From positions 1,550,001 through 1,614,000 of the forward strand of contig CP045205.1 of assembly GCA_009363175.1 (NCBI GenBank): a stretch of DNA of 64,000 nucleotides. The letters are read 5' to 3'. This DNA comes from Citrobacter telavivensis. GTDB taxonomy: Bacteria; Pseudomonadota; Gammaproteobacteria; Enterobacterales; Enterobacteriaceae. Each line of letters opens with the position of its first letter. Within the stretch, counting starts at the first letter, position 1. The translations under genes were made by a program, and so were the position numbers. Positions 53,873 to 62,632 of the stretch are shown here, piece after piece. The notes beneath the pieces were generated by a model that had not been told where the DNA came from, ran no database searches, and was given only the letters and a program-made list of their open reading frames with translations.

Positions 53873-54781
53873 ATGGACCAAAAACGACTCACCCACCTGC
53901 GACAGCTGGAGGCCGAAAGCATCCACATCATTCGCGAGGTGGCGGCTGAATTCTCTAACCCGGTAATGCTGTACTCCATCGGCAAGGATTCCAGCGTCAT
54001 GCTGCATCTTGCCCGTAAGGCATTCTATCCGGGGTCGTTGCCGTTCCCGTTGCTGCATGTCGATACCGGCTGGAAGTTCCGCGAGATGTATGAATTCCGC
54101 GATCGTACTGCCAAAGCGTACGGCTGCGAGCTGCTGGTGCATAAAAACCCGGAAGGGGTGGCGATGGGCATCAACCCGTTTGTCCACGGCAGCGCCAAGC
54201 ACACCGACATCATGAAAACAGAAGGACTGAAGCAGGCGCTGAACAAATACGGTTTTGACGCCGCATTTGGCGGCGCGCGTCGCGATGAAGAAAAGTCGCG
54301 GGCGAAAGAGCGCATCTACTCCTTTCGCGACCGCTTTCACCGCTGGGACCCTAAAAACCAGCGTCCTGAACTGTGGCACAACTACAACGGGCAGATTAAC
54401 AAAGGCGAAAGCATCCGCGTTTTCCCGCTCTCCAACTGGACCGAACAGGATATCTGGCAGTACATCTGGCTGGAAAACATTGAGATCGTCCCGCTGTATC
54501 TGGCGGCAGAGCGCCCGGTACTGGAGCGCGATGGCATGTTAATGATGATCGATGACGATCGCATCGACCTGCAGCCCGGCGAGATGATCAAAAAACAGAT
54601 GGTTCGTTTCCGTACCCTCGGCTGCTGGCCGCTGACCGGCGCCGTGGAGTCAAACGCGCAAACGCTGCCGGAAATTATTGAAGAGATGCTGGTCTCGACC
54701 ACCAGTGAACGTCAGGGCCGCGTGATTGACCGCGACCAGGCGGGCTCTATGGAGCTGAAGAAACGTCAGGGGTATTTCTAA
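53873..54781 (+). CDS. cysD: Sulfate adenylyltransferase subunit 2
   Basis: ATP sulfurylase catalytic subunit of 302 residues that forms adenosine 5'-phosphosulfate from sulfate and ATP. It is an ATP-pyrophosphatase fold with PP-loop YSIGKDSSVMLHLA near 43-56 and the family segments GGARRDEEKSRAKER and FPLSNWTEQDIWQYI. It works as a heterodimer with CysN, the gene nine bases downstream. First gene of cysDNC. Confidence 0.97.
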   Translation: MDQKRLTHLRQLEAESIHIIREVAAEFSNPVMLYSIGKDSSVMLHLARKAFYPGSLPFPLLHVDTGWKFREMYEFRDRTAKAYGCELLVHKNPEGVAMGINPFVHGSAKHTDIMKTEGLKQALNKYGFDAAFGGARRDEEKSRAKERIYSFRDRFHRWDPKNQRPELWHNYNGQINKGESIRVFPLSNWTEQDIWQYIWLENIEIVPLYLAAERPVLERDGMLMMIDDDRIDLQPGEMIKKQMVRFRTLGCWPLTGAVESNAQTLPEIIEEMLVSTTSERQGRVIDRDQAGSMELKKRQGYF

Positions 54782-54790
54782 GGAGCCGCC

Positions 54791-56218
54791 ATGAACACCA
54801 CACTTGCACAACAAATCGCCAATGAAGGCGGCGTCGAAGCCTGGATGGTCGCCCAACAACATAAAAGTCTGCTGCGCTTTTTAACCTGCGGCAGCGTGGA
54901 TGACGGCAAAAGCACGTTGATCGGTCGCCTGTTGCACGATACGCGTCAGATTTATGAAGATCAGTTGTCATCGCTGCACAACGACAGTAAACGCCACGGT
55001 ACGCAGGGAGAGAAGCTGGATCTGGCGCTGCTGGTGGATGGCCTGCAGGCCGAGCGCGAGCAGGGGATTACCATTGACGTGGCGTATCGCTATTTCTCTA
55101 CCGAGAAGCGTAAATTTATCATTGCCGATACCCCTGGGCATGAGCAATACACCCGCAATATGGCGACCGGCGCATCAACCTGCGATCTGGCGATCCTGCT
55201 GATCGACGCCCGTAAAGGCGTGTTGGATCAGACTCGTCGTCACAGCTTCATCTCAACGCTGCTGGGGATCAAACACCTGGTGGTGGCGATCAACAAAATG
55301 GATCTGGTCGACTACAGCGAAGAGACTTTTGCACGCATTCGCGAAGATTATCTGACCTTTGCTGAACAGTTGCCGGGCAATCTGGATATCCGCTTTGTGC
55401 CACTTTCTGCGCTGGAAGGTGACAACGTGGCCTCCCAGAGCACCAGTATGCCGTGGTACAGCGGCCCGACCTTACTTGAAGTGCTGGAGACGGTTGAGAT
55501 CCAGCGTGTGGTCGACAGCCAGCCAATGCGCTTCCCTGTGCAGTACGTAAACCGTCCGAACCTCGATTTTCGGGGCTATTCCGGCACATTGGCCTCTGGT
55601 CGCGTTAAGGTGGGACAGCGCGTGAAGGTGCTGCCATCCGGCGTGGAATCAAGCGTGGCGCGGATCGTCACTTTTGATGGCGATCTGGACGAAGCCTTTG
55701 CCGGTGAAGCCATTACCCTCGTCCTGAAAGACGAGATTGATATCAGCCGTGGCGATCTGCTGCTGGCGGCGGACGAAAGCCTGCCGGCGGTACAGCACGC
55801 TGCTGTCGATGTGGTCTGGATGGCGGAACAGCCGTTGGCGCCGGGACAAAGTTACGAAATCAAAATCGCGGGCAAAAAGACCCGTGCGCGCGTTGATAAC
55901 GTTCAGTATCAGGTGGATATCAACAATCTGACGCAGCGTGAGGTGGACAATCTGCCGCTGAACGGCATTGGTCTGGTGAATCTGACCTTTGATGAGCCGC
56001 TGGTACTGGATACTTATCAGCAGAACCCGGTGACCGGCGGGCTGATTTTTATTGATCGTCTGAGTAACGTCACCGTGGGTGCCGGTATGGTCCGCGAACC
56101 GATTGTGCAGGAGACCGCTGCGCCGTCAGAATTCAGCGCCTTTGAGCTGGAGCTGAATGCGCTGGTGCGTCGTCACTTCCCGCACTGGGGCGCTCGCGAT
56201 CTGCTGGGAGGGAAATAA
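54791..56218 (+). CDS. cysN: Sulfate adenylyltransferase subunit 1 (GTPase)
   Basis: EF-Tu-like GTPase of 475 residues whose GTP hydrolysis drives APS formation by CysD. G1 is GSVDDGKS (34-41), G3 is DTPGHEQY and G4 is NKMD, followed by two beta-barrel domains (about 240-440). The sequence ends HWGARDLLGGK. Its stop and the cysC start share a base (TAATG). Confidence 0.97.
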   Translation: MNTTLAQQIANEGGVEAWMVAQQHKSLLRFLTCGSVDDGKSTLIGRLLHDTRQIYEDQLSSLHNDSKRHGTQGEKLDLALLVDGLQAEREQGITIDVAYRYFSTEKRKFIIADTPGHEQYTRNMATGASTCDLAILLIDARKGVLDQTRRHSFISTLLGIKHLVVAINKMDLVDYSEETFARIREDYLTFAEQLPGNLDIRFVPLSALEGDNVASQSTSMPWYSGPTLLEVLETVEIQRVVDSQPMRFPVQYVNRPNLDFRGYSGTLASGRVKVGQRVKVLPSGVESSVARIVTFDGDLDEAFAGEAITLVLKDEIDISRGDLLLAADESLPAVQHAAVDVVWMAEQPLAPGQSYEIKIAGKKTRARVDNVQYQVDINNLTQREVDNLPLNGIGLVNLTFDEPLVLDTYQQNPVTGGLIFIDRLSNVTVGAGMVREPIVQETAAPSEFSAFELELNALVRRHFPHWGARDLLGGK

Positions 56219-56823
56219 TGGCGCAGCATGACGAAAACATCGTCTGGCATGCCCATCCCGTCACGCCGCAACAGCGCGAGCAACACCACGGTCATCGTGG
56301 TGCTGTGCTGTGGTTTACCGGGCTGTCGGGGTCCGGTAAATCGTCGATCGCCGGTGCGCTGGAAGAGGCGCTGCATCAACGGGGCGTCAGTACCTATCTG
56401 CTGGATGGCGATAACGTTCGCCATGGCCTGTGCAGCGATCTGGGGTTCAGCGATGCCGATCGTAAAGAGAACATCCGTCGCGTGGGCGAAGTGGCAAACC
56501 TGATGGCGGATGCCGGTCTGGTGGTGCTGACGGCGTTCATTTCTCCGTACCGCGCGGAGCGGCAGATGGTGCGTGAGCGCGTCGGTGAAGGACGCTTCAT
56601 TGAAGTGTTCGTGGATACGCCGCTGGAAATCTGCGAGGCCCGCGATCCGAAAGGATTATATAAAAAAGCGCGCGCCGGCGAGTTGCGCAATTTCACCGGA
56701 ATTGATTCCGTATACGAAGCGCCTGAATCGCCTGAGGTTCATCTTAATGGCGAACAATTAGTAACAAATTTGGTCGCCCAATTATTAGACCTGCTCAGAC
56801 AGAGCGATATTATCAGATCCTGA
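56218..56823 (+). CDS. cysC: Adenylyl-sulfate kinase
   Basis: APS kinase of 201 residues that makes PAPS for CysH. The P-loop GLSGSGKS is at 35-42, and the phospho-accepting serine of the family is S109 in FISPYRAER. Third gene of cysDNC, overlapping cysN by one base. ygbE follows after 46 bases. Confidence 0.96.
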   Translation: MAQHDENIVWHAHPVTPQQREQHHGHRGAVLWFTGLSGSGKSSIAGALEEALHQRGVSTYLLDGDNVRHGLCSDLGFSDADRKENIRRVGEVANLMADAGLVVLTAFISPYRAERQMVRERVGEGRFIEVFVDTPLEICEARDPKGLYKKARAGELRNFTGIDSVYEAPESPEVHLNGEQLVTNLVAQLLDLLRQSDIIRS

Positions 56824-56869
56824 GACACCTGACTTGTGTGTACAGTCAGTCAAGGTTACAGGATTTAAT

Positions 56870-57193
56870 ATGCGCGATAGCCAGAACATCACACTCACAA
56901 CGACAGACGCGTTTGCTACTGATGACGAAACCACCTGGTCGCTGCCGGGCGCCGTGGTGGGTTTCGTGTCATGGTTGCTGGCGTTGGGGATCCCCTTTCT
57001 GGTGTATGGCCCTAACACATTGTTTTTCTTCATCTACACCTGGCCTTTCTTCCTGGCGCTGATGCCCGTTGCGGTCGTCGTGGGTATCGCGCTGCATTCC
57101 CTGCTCAACGGCAAATTGCGCTACAGCATTATCATAACCCTGCTGACCGTTTGCGCGATGTTCGGCGCATTGTTTATGTGGCTGCTGGGCTAA
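56870..57193 (+). CDS. ygbE: DUF3561 inner-membrane protein YgbE
   Basis: Protein of 107 residues with a polar N-terminus (about 24 residues) and three hydrophobic helices (about 27-46, 49-72 and 84-105). It has the conserved ETTWSLPGAVVGF and NTLFFFIYTWPFFLALMP stretches. Function is unknown. Start at 56870 gives MRDSQNITL as in E. coli; an in-frame ATG 12 codons upstream is not conserved. Confidence 0.9.
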   Translation: MRDSQNITLTTTDAFATDDETTWSLPGAVVGFVSWLLALGIPFLVYGPNTLFFFIYTWPFFLALMPVAVVVGIALHSLLNGKLRYSIIITLLTVCAMFGALFMWLLG

Positions 57194-57315
57194 AGCGCGA
57201 CCACTGTCCATAATTCAAACCGTAACTAACAATGAGATGATGTTCTCAGGGTTCTGGGTATACGTTATAAAGGGCAATTGTGGTACATTTGCCCGCGTTG
57301 TTGCGGCTTTCCCGC

Positions 57316-57339
57316 CCGCAAACGTCGTGTCGTTTGCGG
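57316..57339 (+). promoter_or_regulatory. Hairpin in the ftsB leader
   Basis: Nine-bp perfect stem CCGCAAACG/CGTTTGCGG with loop TCGTGT, 37 bases upstream of the ftsB ATG. A second, looser GGGCAA/TTGCCC pair lies just upstream near 57270-57294. They may shape the 5' UTR. Confidence 0.4.
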
Positions 57340-57376
57340 AAGTATGGGAGGATGATGCCGTTTTTCAGGGGGCAGG

Positions 57377-57688
57377 ATGGGTAAACTAACGCTGCTGTTG
57401 CTGGCTTTACTGGTCTGGCTACAGTATTCGCTGTGGTTCGGTAAGAACGGCATACATGATTACAGTCGCGTCAATGATGACGTGGCGGCGCAGCAGGCGA
57501 CAAACGCCAAACTTAAAGCACGTAACGATCAGCTCTTTGCCGAAATTGACGATCTCAATGGCGGTCAGGAGGCTATCGAGGAGCGTGCACGCAACGAACT
57601 CAGCATGACTAAGCCGGGCGAAACGTTTTATCGTCTGGTGCCCGACGCGTCTAAACGCGCGCAAACTGCGGGGCAAAATACTCGTTAA
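57377..57688 (+). CDS. ftsB: Cell division protein FtsB
   Basis: Bitopic divisome protein of 103 residues. A short N-terminal helix crosses the inner membrane (about 3-21, LTLLLLALLVWLQYSLWFG), followed by a periplasmic coiled coil (about 28-70) and a C-terminal segment that binds FtsQ. With FtsL and FtsQ it activates septal peptidoglycan synthesis. The start has GGGGGCAGG upstream. ispD follows after 18 bases. Confidence 0.96.
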   Translation: MGKLTLLLLALLVWLQYSLWFGKNGIHDYSRVNDDVAAQQATNAKLKARNDQLFAEIDDLNGGQEAIEERARNELSMTKPGETFYRLVPDASKRAQTAGQNTR

Positions 57689-57706
57689 ACCAGCCCAGGA
57701 AATCAC

Positions 57707-58417
57707 ATGGCAGCCACTTTTTTGGATGTTTGCGCCGTGGTGCCGGCGGCCGGATTTGGCCGCCGTATGCAAACGGAATGTCCGAAGCAATATCTCTCAG
57801 TCGGTAATAAAACCATTCTCGAACACTCGGTCTCTGCGCTGCTGGCGCATCCCCGGGTGACCCGCGTGATCATCGCTATCAGCCCTGGCGACAGCCGCTT
57901 TGCTCAACTTCCTCTGGCGCAGCATCCGCACATTACCGTCGTGGACGGGGGAAATGAACGGGCAGACTCCGTGCTGGCTGGATTACAGGCCGCCGGAAAC
58001 GCTGAATGGGTGCTGGTGCATGATGCGGCGCGTCCCTGTCTGCATCAGGATGATTTAGCGCGCCTGCTGGCGATTAGCGAAACCAGCCGCACCGGCGGGA
58101 TCCTCGCCGTACCGGTGCGCGACACCATGAAACGCGCGGAGCCGGGCAAAACGGCTATCGCCCATACCGTTGAACGCAACGATTTATGGCACGCGCTGAC
58201 GCCGCAATTTTTCCCTCGTGAACTGCTGCATGACTGCCTGACGCGTGCGCTGAATGAAGGGGCGACCATCACCGATGAAGCGTCGGCGCTGGAATATTGC
58301 GGCTTCCATCCACAGCTTGTTGAAGGACGAGCTGATAACATCAAAGTGACGCGTCCGGAAGATTTAGCGCTGGCTGAATTTTATCTGACCCGAACAATCC
58401 ATCTGGAGGATGCATAA
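57707..58417 (+). CDS. ispD: 2-C-methyl-D-erythritol 4-phosphate cytidylyltransferase
   Basis: Enzyme of 236 residues joining CTP and MEP in the non-mevalonate isoprenoid pathway. It starts with the nucleotide-binding AVVPAAGFGRRMQTECPKQY, has the middle VHDAARPCL segment, and ends with KVTRPEDLALAEFYL. Its TAA overlaps the ispF ATG by one base, so the pathway neighbours are coupled. Confidence 0.97.
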   Translation: MAATFLDVCAVVPAAGFGRRMQTECPKQYLSVGNKTILEHSVSALLAHPRVTRVIIAISPGDSRFAQLPLAQHPHITVVDGGNERADSVLAGLQAAGNAEWVLVHDAARPCLHQDDLARLLAISETSRTGGILAVPVRDTMKRAEPGKTAIAHTVERNDLWHALTPQFFPRELLHDCLTRALNEGATITDEASALEYCGFHPQLVEGRADNIKVTRPEDLALAEFYLTRTIHLEDA

Positions 58418-58896
58418 TGCGAATTGGACACGGTTTTGACGTACACGCCTTTGGCGGTGAAGGCCCAATTATCATTGGTGGCGTGCGCATCCCGTATGAA
58501 AAGGGGCTGCTGGCGCATTCTGATGGCGATGTTGCGCTGCATGCGCTCACCGACGCGCTGCTTGGCGCGGCGGCGCTGGGTGACATTGGCAAGCTGTTTC
58601 CGGATACCGATCCGGCGTTTAAAGGCGCGGACAGTCGCGAGTTGCTGCGTGAAGCCTGGCGTCGGATCCAGGCCAAAGGCTACGCCCTGGGCAACGTCGA
58701 TGTGACTATTATTGCTCAGGCACCGAAGATGCTGCCGCACATTCCGCAAATGCGCGTGTTTATTGCTGAAGATCTCGGTTGTCACATGGATGATGTGAAC
58801 GTGAAAGCAACCACCACTGAAAAACTCGGTTTTACCGGGCGTGGGGAAGGGATTGCCTGCGAAGCGGTGGCGTTACTCATTAAGGCCGCGAAATGA
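58417..58896 (+). CDS. ispF: 2-C-methyl-D-erythritol 2,4-cyclodiphosphate synthase
   Basis: Zinc enzyme of 159 residues forming MEcPP with release of CMP. Zinc ligands D8, H10 (GHGFDVHAF) and H42 (AHSDGDVALHAL) are in place, and the C-terminal TTTEKLGFTGRGEGIACEAV is the family end motif. It overlaps ispD by one base and truD by four. Confidence 0.97.
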   Translation: MRIGHGFDVHAFGGEGPIIIGGVRIPYEKGLLAHSDGDVALHALTDALLGAAALGDIGKLFPDTDPAFKGADSRELLREAWRRIQAKGYALGNVDVTIIAQAPKMLPHIPQMRVFIAEDLGCHMDDVNVKATTTEKLGFTGRGEGIACEAVALLIKAAK

Positions 58897-59942
58897 CAGA
58901 GTTTGATAATCTCACGTATCTCCACGGAAAACCGCAAAGCACTGGGTTGCTGAAAGCCAGTCCGGAAGATTTTGTGGTGGTCGAAGATTTAGGTTTCGAA
59001 CCGGATGGCGAAGGTGAGCACATTCTGGTGCGTATTCTCAAAAGCGGCTGTAATACCCGTTTTGTCGCCGACGCGCTGGCGAAGTTTCTGAAAATTCATG
59101 TCCGCGAAGTGAGCTTCGCCGGGCAAAAGGATAAGCATGCGGTCACTGAACAGTGGCTATGCGCGCGCGTACCGGGTAAAGAAATGCCCGACCTGAGCGC
59201 TTTCCAGCTTGAAGGCTGCAAGGTGCTGGAATACGCACGTCACAAACGCAAGCTACGTTTAGGCGCGCTGAAGGGCAATGCGTTCACGCTGGTGCTGCGC
59301 GAAGTCAGCCATCGTGACGAGGTAGAATCTCGTCTGCAGGCGATAAACACCGGCGGTGTACCAAACTATTTTGGCGCTCAGCGTTTTGGCATTGGCGGCA
59401 GCAATCTGCAAGGCGCGCTGCGCTGGGCGCAAAGCGATGCGCCTGTGCGGGATCGCAATAAACGCAGTTTTTGGTTGTCGGCGGCCCGCAGTGCGTTGTT
59501 TAATCAAATTGTCAGCGAGCGTCTGAAAAAAACAGACTTTAATCAAGTTGTTGACGGCGATGCGCTACAATTAGCGGGACGCGGAAGCTGGTTTGTCGCC
59601 ACACAAGAAGAATTGGCGGAATTACAGCGTCGTGTCGATGAAAAAGAATTGATGGTGACGGCTTCGCTTCCCGGCAGCGGCGAGTGGGGAACCCAGCGGG
59701 ATGCGCTGGCGTTCGAACAGTCCGCGATTGCCGAAGAGTGCGAGTTGCAGTCACTGCTGCTGCGCGAAAAAGTCGAGGCTTCTCGAAGAGCGATGCTGCT
59801 CTATCCGCAGCAATTAAGCTGGAACTGGTGGGATGATGTCACTGTTGAGTTACGTTTTTGGCTGCCCGCGGGGAGCTTCGCCACCAGCGTTGTGAGGGAA
59901 CTGATCAACACAATGGGTGATTATGCGCATATTGCTGAGTAA
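58893..59942 (+). CDS. truD: tRNA pseudouridine(13) synthase
   Basis: Pseudouridine synthase of 349 residues acting on U13 of tRNA-Glu. The catalytic aspartate is D80 in SFAGQKDKHAVTEQW, followed by the family segment VPNYFGAQRFGIGGSNL near 150. It overlaps ispF by ATGA and surE by 20 bases, as in E. coli. Confidence 0.96.
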   Translation: MTEFDNLTYLHGKPQSTGLLKASPEDFVVVEDLGFEPDGEGEHILVRILKSGCNTRFVADALAKFLKIHVREVSFAGQKDKHAVTEQWLCARVPGKEMPDLSAFQLEGCKVLEYARHKRKLRLGALKGNAFTLVLREVSHRDEVESRLQAINTGGVPNYFGAQRFGIGGSNLQGALRWAQSDAPVRDRNKRSFWLSAARSALFNQIVSERLKKTDFNQVVDGDALQLAGRGSWFVATQEELAELQRRVDEKELMVTASLPGSGEWGTQRDALAFEQSAIAEECELQSLLLREKVEASRRAMLLYPQQLSWNWWDDVTVELRFWLPAGSFATSVVRELINTMGDYAHIAE

Positions 59943-60684
59943 CGATGATGGGGTCCACGCGCCCGGTATACAAACGCTGGCAAAAGCCCTGCGGGAGTTT
60001 GCTGACGTACAGGTCGTCGCCCCGGATCGGAACCGCAGTGGCGCGTCAAACTCGCTGACGCTTGAATCTTCTCTCCGGACGTTTACCTTTGAAAACGGCG
60101 ACATCGCCGTGCAGATGGGGACGCCCACCGACTGTGTTTATCTGGGCGTCAATGCGCTCATGCGTCCGCGTCCAGATATTGTGGTGTCAGGAATTAACGC
60201 CGGCCCTAACCTGGGGGATGACGTTATTTATTCCGGCACCGTCGCGGCGGCGATGGAAGGGCGTCATCTTGGTTTTCCTGCGCTTGCCGTATCGTTAGAC
60301 GGACATCAGCATTACGAGACTGCTGCGGCCATCACCTGTCGGATCTTACGCGCACTGCGTCGGGAACCGCTGCGTACCGGGCGGATCCTCAACATCAACG
60401 TGCCCGACTTACCGCTGGAGCAGATCAAAGGCATCCGCGTGACGCGCTGCGGTAGCCGTCATCCGGCAGACAAAGTGATCCCGCAGGAAGATCCGCGCGG
60501 TAACACGTTGTACTGGATTGGCCCACCGGGCGATAAATGCGACGCCGGGCCTGATACCGATTTTGCGGCCGTAGATGAAGGTTACGTGTCCATTACGCCG
60601 TTGCATGTGGATTTAACCGCGCACAGCGCGCATGATGTGGTTTCCGACTGGTTAGATAGCGTGGGAGTTGGCACGCAATGGTAA
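59923..60684 (+). CDS. surE: 5'/3'-nucleotidase SurE
   Basis: Metal-dependent nucleotidase and exopolyphosphatase of 253 residues, needed for stationary-phase survival. Metal site D8, D9 is in LLSNDDGVHAPG, with RNRSGASNSLTL near 37 and VSGINAGPNLGDDVIYSGTV near 88. The start at 59923 gives MRILLSNDD; an in-frame GTG two codons earlier is less likely. It begins inside truD and ends seven bases inside pcm. Confidence 0.96.
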   Translation: MRILLSNDDGVHAPGIQTLAKALREFADVQVVAPDRNRSGASNSLTLESSLRTFTFENGDIAVQMGTPTDCVYLGVNALMRPRPDIVVSGINAGPNLGDDVIYSGTVAAAMEGRHLGFPALAVSLDGHQHYETAAAITCRILRALRREPLRTGRILNINVPDLPLEQIKGIRVTRCGSRHPADKVIPQEDPRGNTLYWIGPPGDKCDAGPDTDFAAVDEGYVSITPLHVDLTAHSAHDVVSDWLDSVGVGTQW

Positions 60685-61304
60685 GCAGACGCGTACAGAC
60701 GCTTCTTGAACAATTGCGCGCGCAGGGGATTCGCGATGAGCAGGTGCTTAATGCCCTGGCCGCGGTGCCGCGTGAGAAATTTATTGATGAAGCGTTTGAA
60801 CATAAGGCCTGGGACAATATCGCGTTGCCGATAGGTCAGGGACAGACGATTTCGCAACCGTACATGGTGGCGCGAATGACCGAACTGCTCGAACTGACCC
60901 CGCAGTCGCGGGTGCTGGAAATTGGCACCGGTTCCGGGTATCAGACGGCGATACTGGCGCATCTGGTACAGCAGGTTTGTTCCGTCGAACGCATTAAAGG
61001 TCTGCAATGGCAGGCGCGTCGCCGTCTGAAGCAGCTCGATTTACACAATGTTTCAACTCGTCACGGTGATGGATGGCAAGGCTGGCAGGCACGCGCGCCA
61101 TTTGACGCTATTATTGTGACGGCAGCTCCGCCGGAAATTCCGACCGCGTTGATGACGCAACTGGATGAAGGCGGCATTCTCGTCTTGCCCGTGGGGGATG
61201 AGCATCAGTTTCTGAAACGGGTGCGTCGTCGGGGCGGCGAATTTATTATCGACACCGTGGAGGCGGTACGTTTTGTTCCCTTAGTAAAAGGGGAACTCGC
61301 GTAA
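60678..61304 (+). CDS. pcm: Protein-L-isoaspartate O-methyltransferase
   Basis: Repair methyltransferase of 208 residues that starts conversion of isoaspartyl damage back to aspartate. The SAM motif VLEIGTGSGYQTAILA is near 79-94, and the substrate-side segment IGQGQTISQPYMVARM near 54. Overlaps the end of surE, which is its long-standing neighbour in the rpoS cluster. Confidence 0.96.
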   Translation: MVSRRVQTLLEQLRAQGIRDEQVLNALAAVPREKFIDEAFEHKAWDNIALPIGQGQTISQPYMVARMTELLELTPQSRVLEIGTGSGYQTAILAHLVQQVCSVERIKGLQWQARRRLKQLDLHNVSTRHGDGWQGWQARAPFDAIIVTAAPPEIPTALMTQLDEGGILVLPVGDEHQFLKRVRRRGGEFIIDTVEAVRFVPLVKGELA

Positions 61305-61442
61305 GACGCGGTTCCGAATACCTGGAGTTTTCCTGGAGTTTTTGGAACGGGTCAGCGTATCGTGGTCACATTTTCCAGTGCCCATTTGCTGTCTGCACGA
61401 TTATACGTCACTGGTTGTTAACCAATTTTTCCTGGGGGATAA

Positions 61443-62570
61443 ATGAGCGCGGGAAGCCCAAAATTCACCGTTAGCCGCATTGCGGCACTGTCACTGGTTT
61501 CGCTATGGCTGGCGGGTTGTTCAAATTCATCGAATCCGCCTGCGCCGGTAAGCTCAGTCAATGGTAATGCCCCGGCGAATACCAGTTCCGGTATGCTGAT
61601 CACGCCGCCACCGAAGATGGGGACGTCGTCATCCGCCTCGCAGACACCACAAATTCAACCGGTGCAGCGCCCGACGACGCAACCGACGCACGTTCAGCCG
61701 GTAGCCGAGCAACCCGTGCAGATGGAAAACGGACGAATTGTCTACAACCGCCAGTATGGGAACATTCCGAAAGGTAGCTACAGCGGCGGCAGCACCTACA
61801 CCGTTAAAAAAGGCGACACGCTTTTTTACATCGCCTGGATAACCGGGAACGATTTCCGTGACCTGGCGCAGCGCAACAATGTCCAGGCACCGTATGGCCT
61901 GAACGTCGGACAAACGCTACAGGTAGGTAACGCATCAGGTGCGCCAATTACCGGTGGTAATGCGATTACCCGGGCCGATGCAGCAGAGCAAGGAGTTGTG
62001 ACCAGGCCTGCACAAAATTCCGCCGTTGCTGTTGCGTCTAAACCGACAATTACGTATTCTGAGGATTCAGGTGAACAAAGTGCTAACAAAATGTTGCCGA
62101 ACAACAAGCCTGCTGGGACAGTCGTCACAGCGCCTGTAACGGCTCCAGCAGTTAGTGCAACCGAATCGACAGCAAGCAGTTCGTCTACCAGTTCGCCAAT
62201 CTCCACATGGCGCTGGCCGACTGACGGCAAAGTGATCGAGAACTTTGGGGCTTCCGAGGGAGGCAATAAAGGGATCGACATTGCGGGCAGTAAGGGACAG
62301 GCTATTATCGCGACCGCCGATGGGCGCGTGGTCTATGCCGGTAACGCTCTGCGCGGTTACGGTAATCTTATTATCATCAAACACAACGATGATTACCTGA
62401 GTGCCTACGCTCATAACGATACAATGCTGGTCCGGGAACAACAAGAAGTGAAGGCAGGACAAAAAATAGCGACGATGGGTAGCACCGGAACCAGTTCTAC
62501 ACGTTTGCATTTTGAAATTCGTTACAAGGGGAAATCCGTAAACCCGCTGCGTTATTTACCGCAGCGATAA
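61443..62570 (+). CDS. nlpD: Murein hydrolase activator lipoprotein NlpD
   Basis: Outer-membrane lipoprotein of 375 residues that activates amidase AmiC at the septum. Signal with lipobox LAGC, lipid cysteine 26. A low-complexity Pro/Thr/Ser/Gln linker (about 30-110) is followed by a LysM domain (about 118-162, YTVKKGDTLFYIAWITGNDF), a second linker and a C-terminal LytM domain (about 258-373). The LytM domain lacks a full metal site (GIDIAGSKGQ), so it activates rather than cuts. It also contains the main rpoS promoter in relatives. Confidence 0.95.
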   Translation: MSAGSPKFTVSRIAALSLVSLWLAGCSNSSNPPAPVSSVNGNAPANTSSGMLITPPPKMGTSSSASQTPQIQPVQRPTTQPTHVQPVAEQPVQMENGRIVYNRQYGNIPKGSYSGGSTYTVKKGDTLFYIAWITGNDFRDLAQRNNVQAPYGLNVGQTLQVGNASGAPITGGNAITRADAAEQGVVTRPAQNSAVAVASKPTITYSEDSGEQSANKMLPNNKPAGTVVTAPVTAPAVSATESTASSSSTSSPISTWRWPTDGKVIENFGASEGGNKGIDIAGSKGQAIIATADGRVVYAGNALRGYGNLIIIKHNDDYLSAYAHNDTMLVREQQEVKAGQKIATMGSTGTSSTRLHFEIRYKGKSVNPLRYLPQR

Positions 62571-62575
62571 AGCGG

Positions 62576-62604
62576 CGGAACCAGGCTGACACTTGCTAGT
62601 TCCG
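62576..62604 (+). promoter_or_regulatory. Base of the inhibitory stem in the rpoS leader
   Basis: CGGAAC at 62576-62581 can pair with GTTCCG at 62599-62604, part of the leader that in E. coli occludes the rpoS ribosome site until small RNAs (DsrA, RprA, ArcZ) open it. The sequence through GGGTAGGAGCCACC before the ATG is like that of E. coli. Confidence 0.5.
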
Positions 62605-62632
62605 TCAAGGGATCACGGGTAGGAGCCACCTT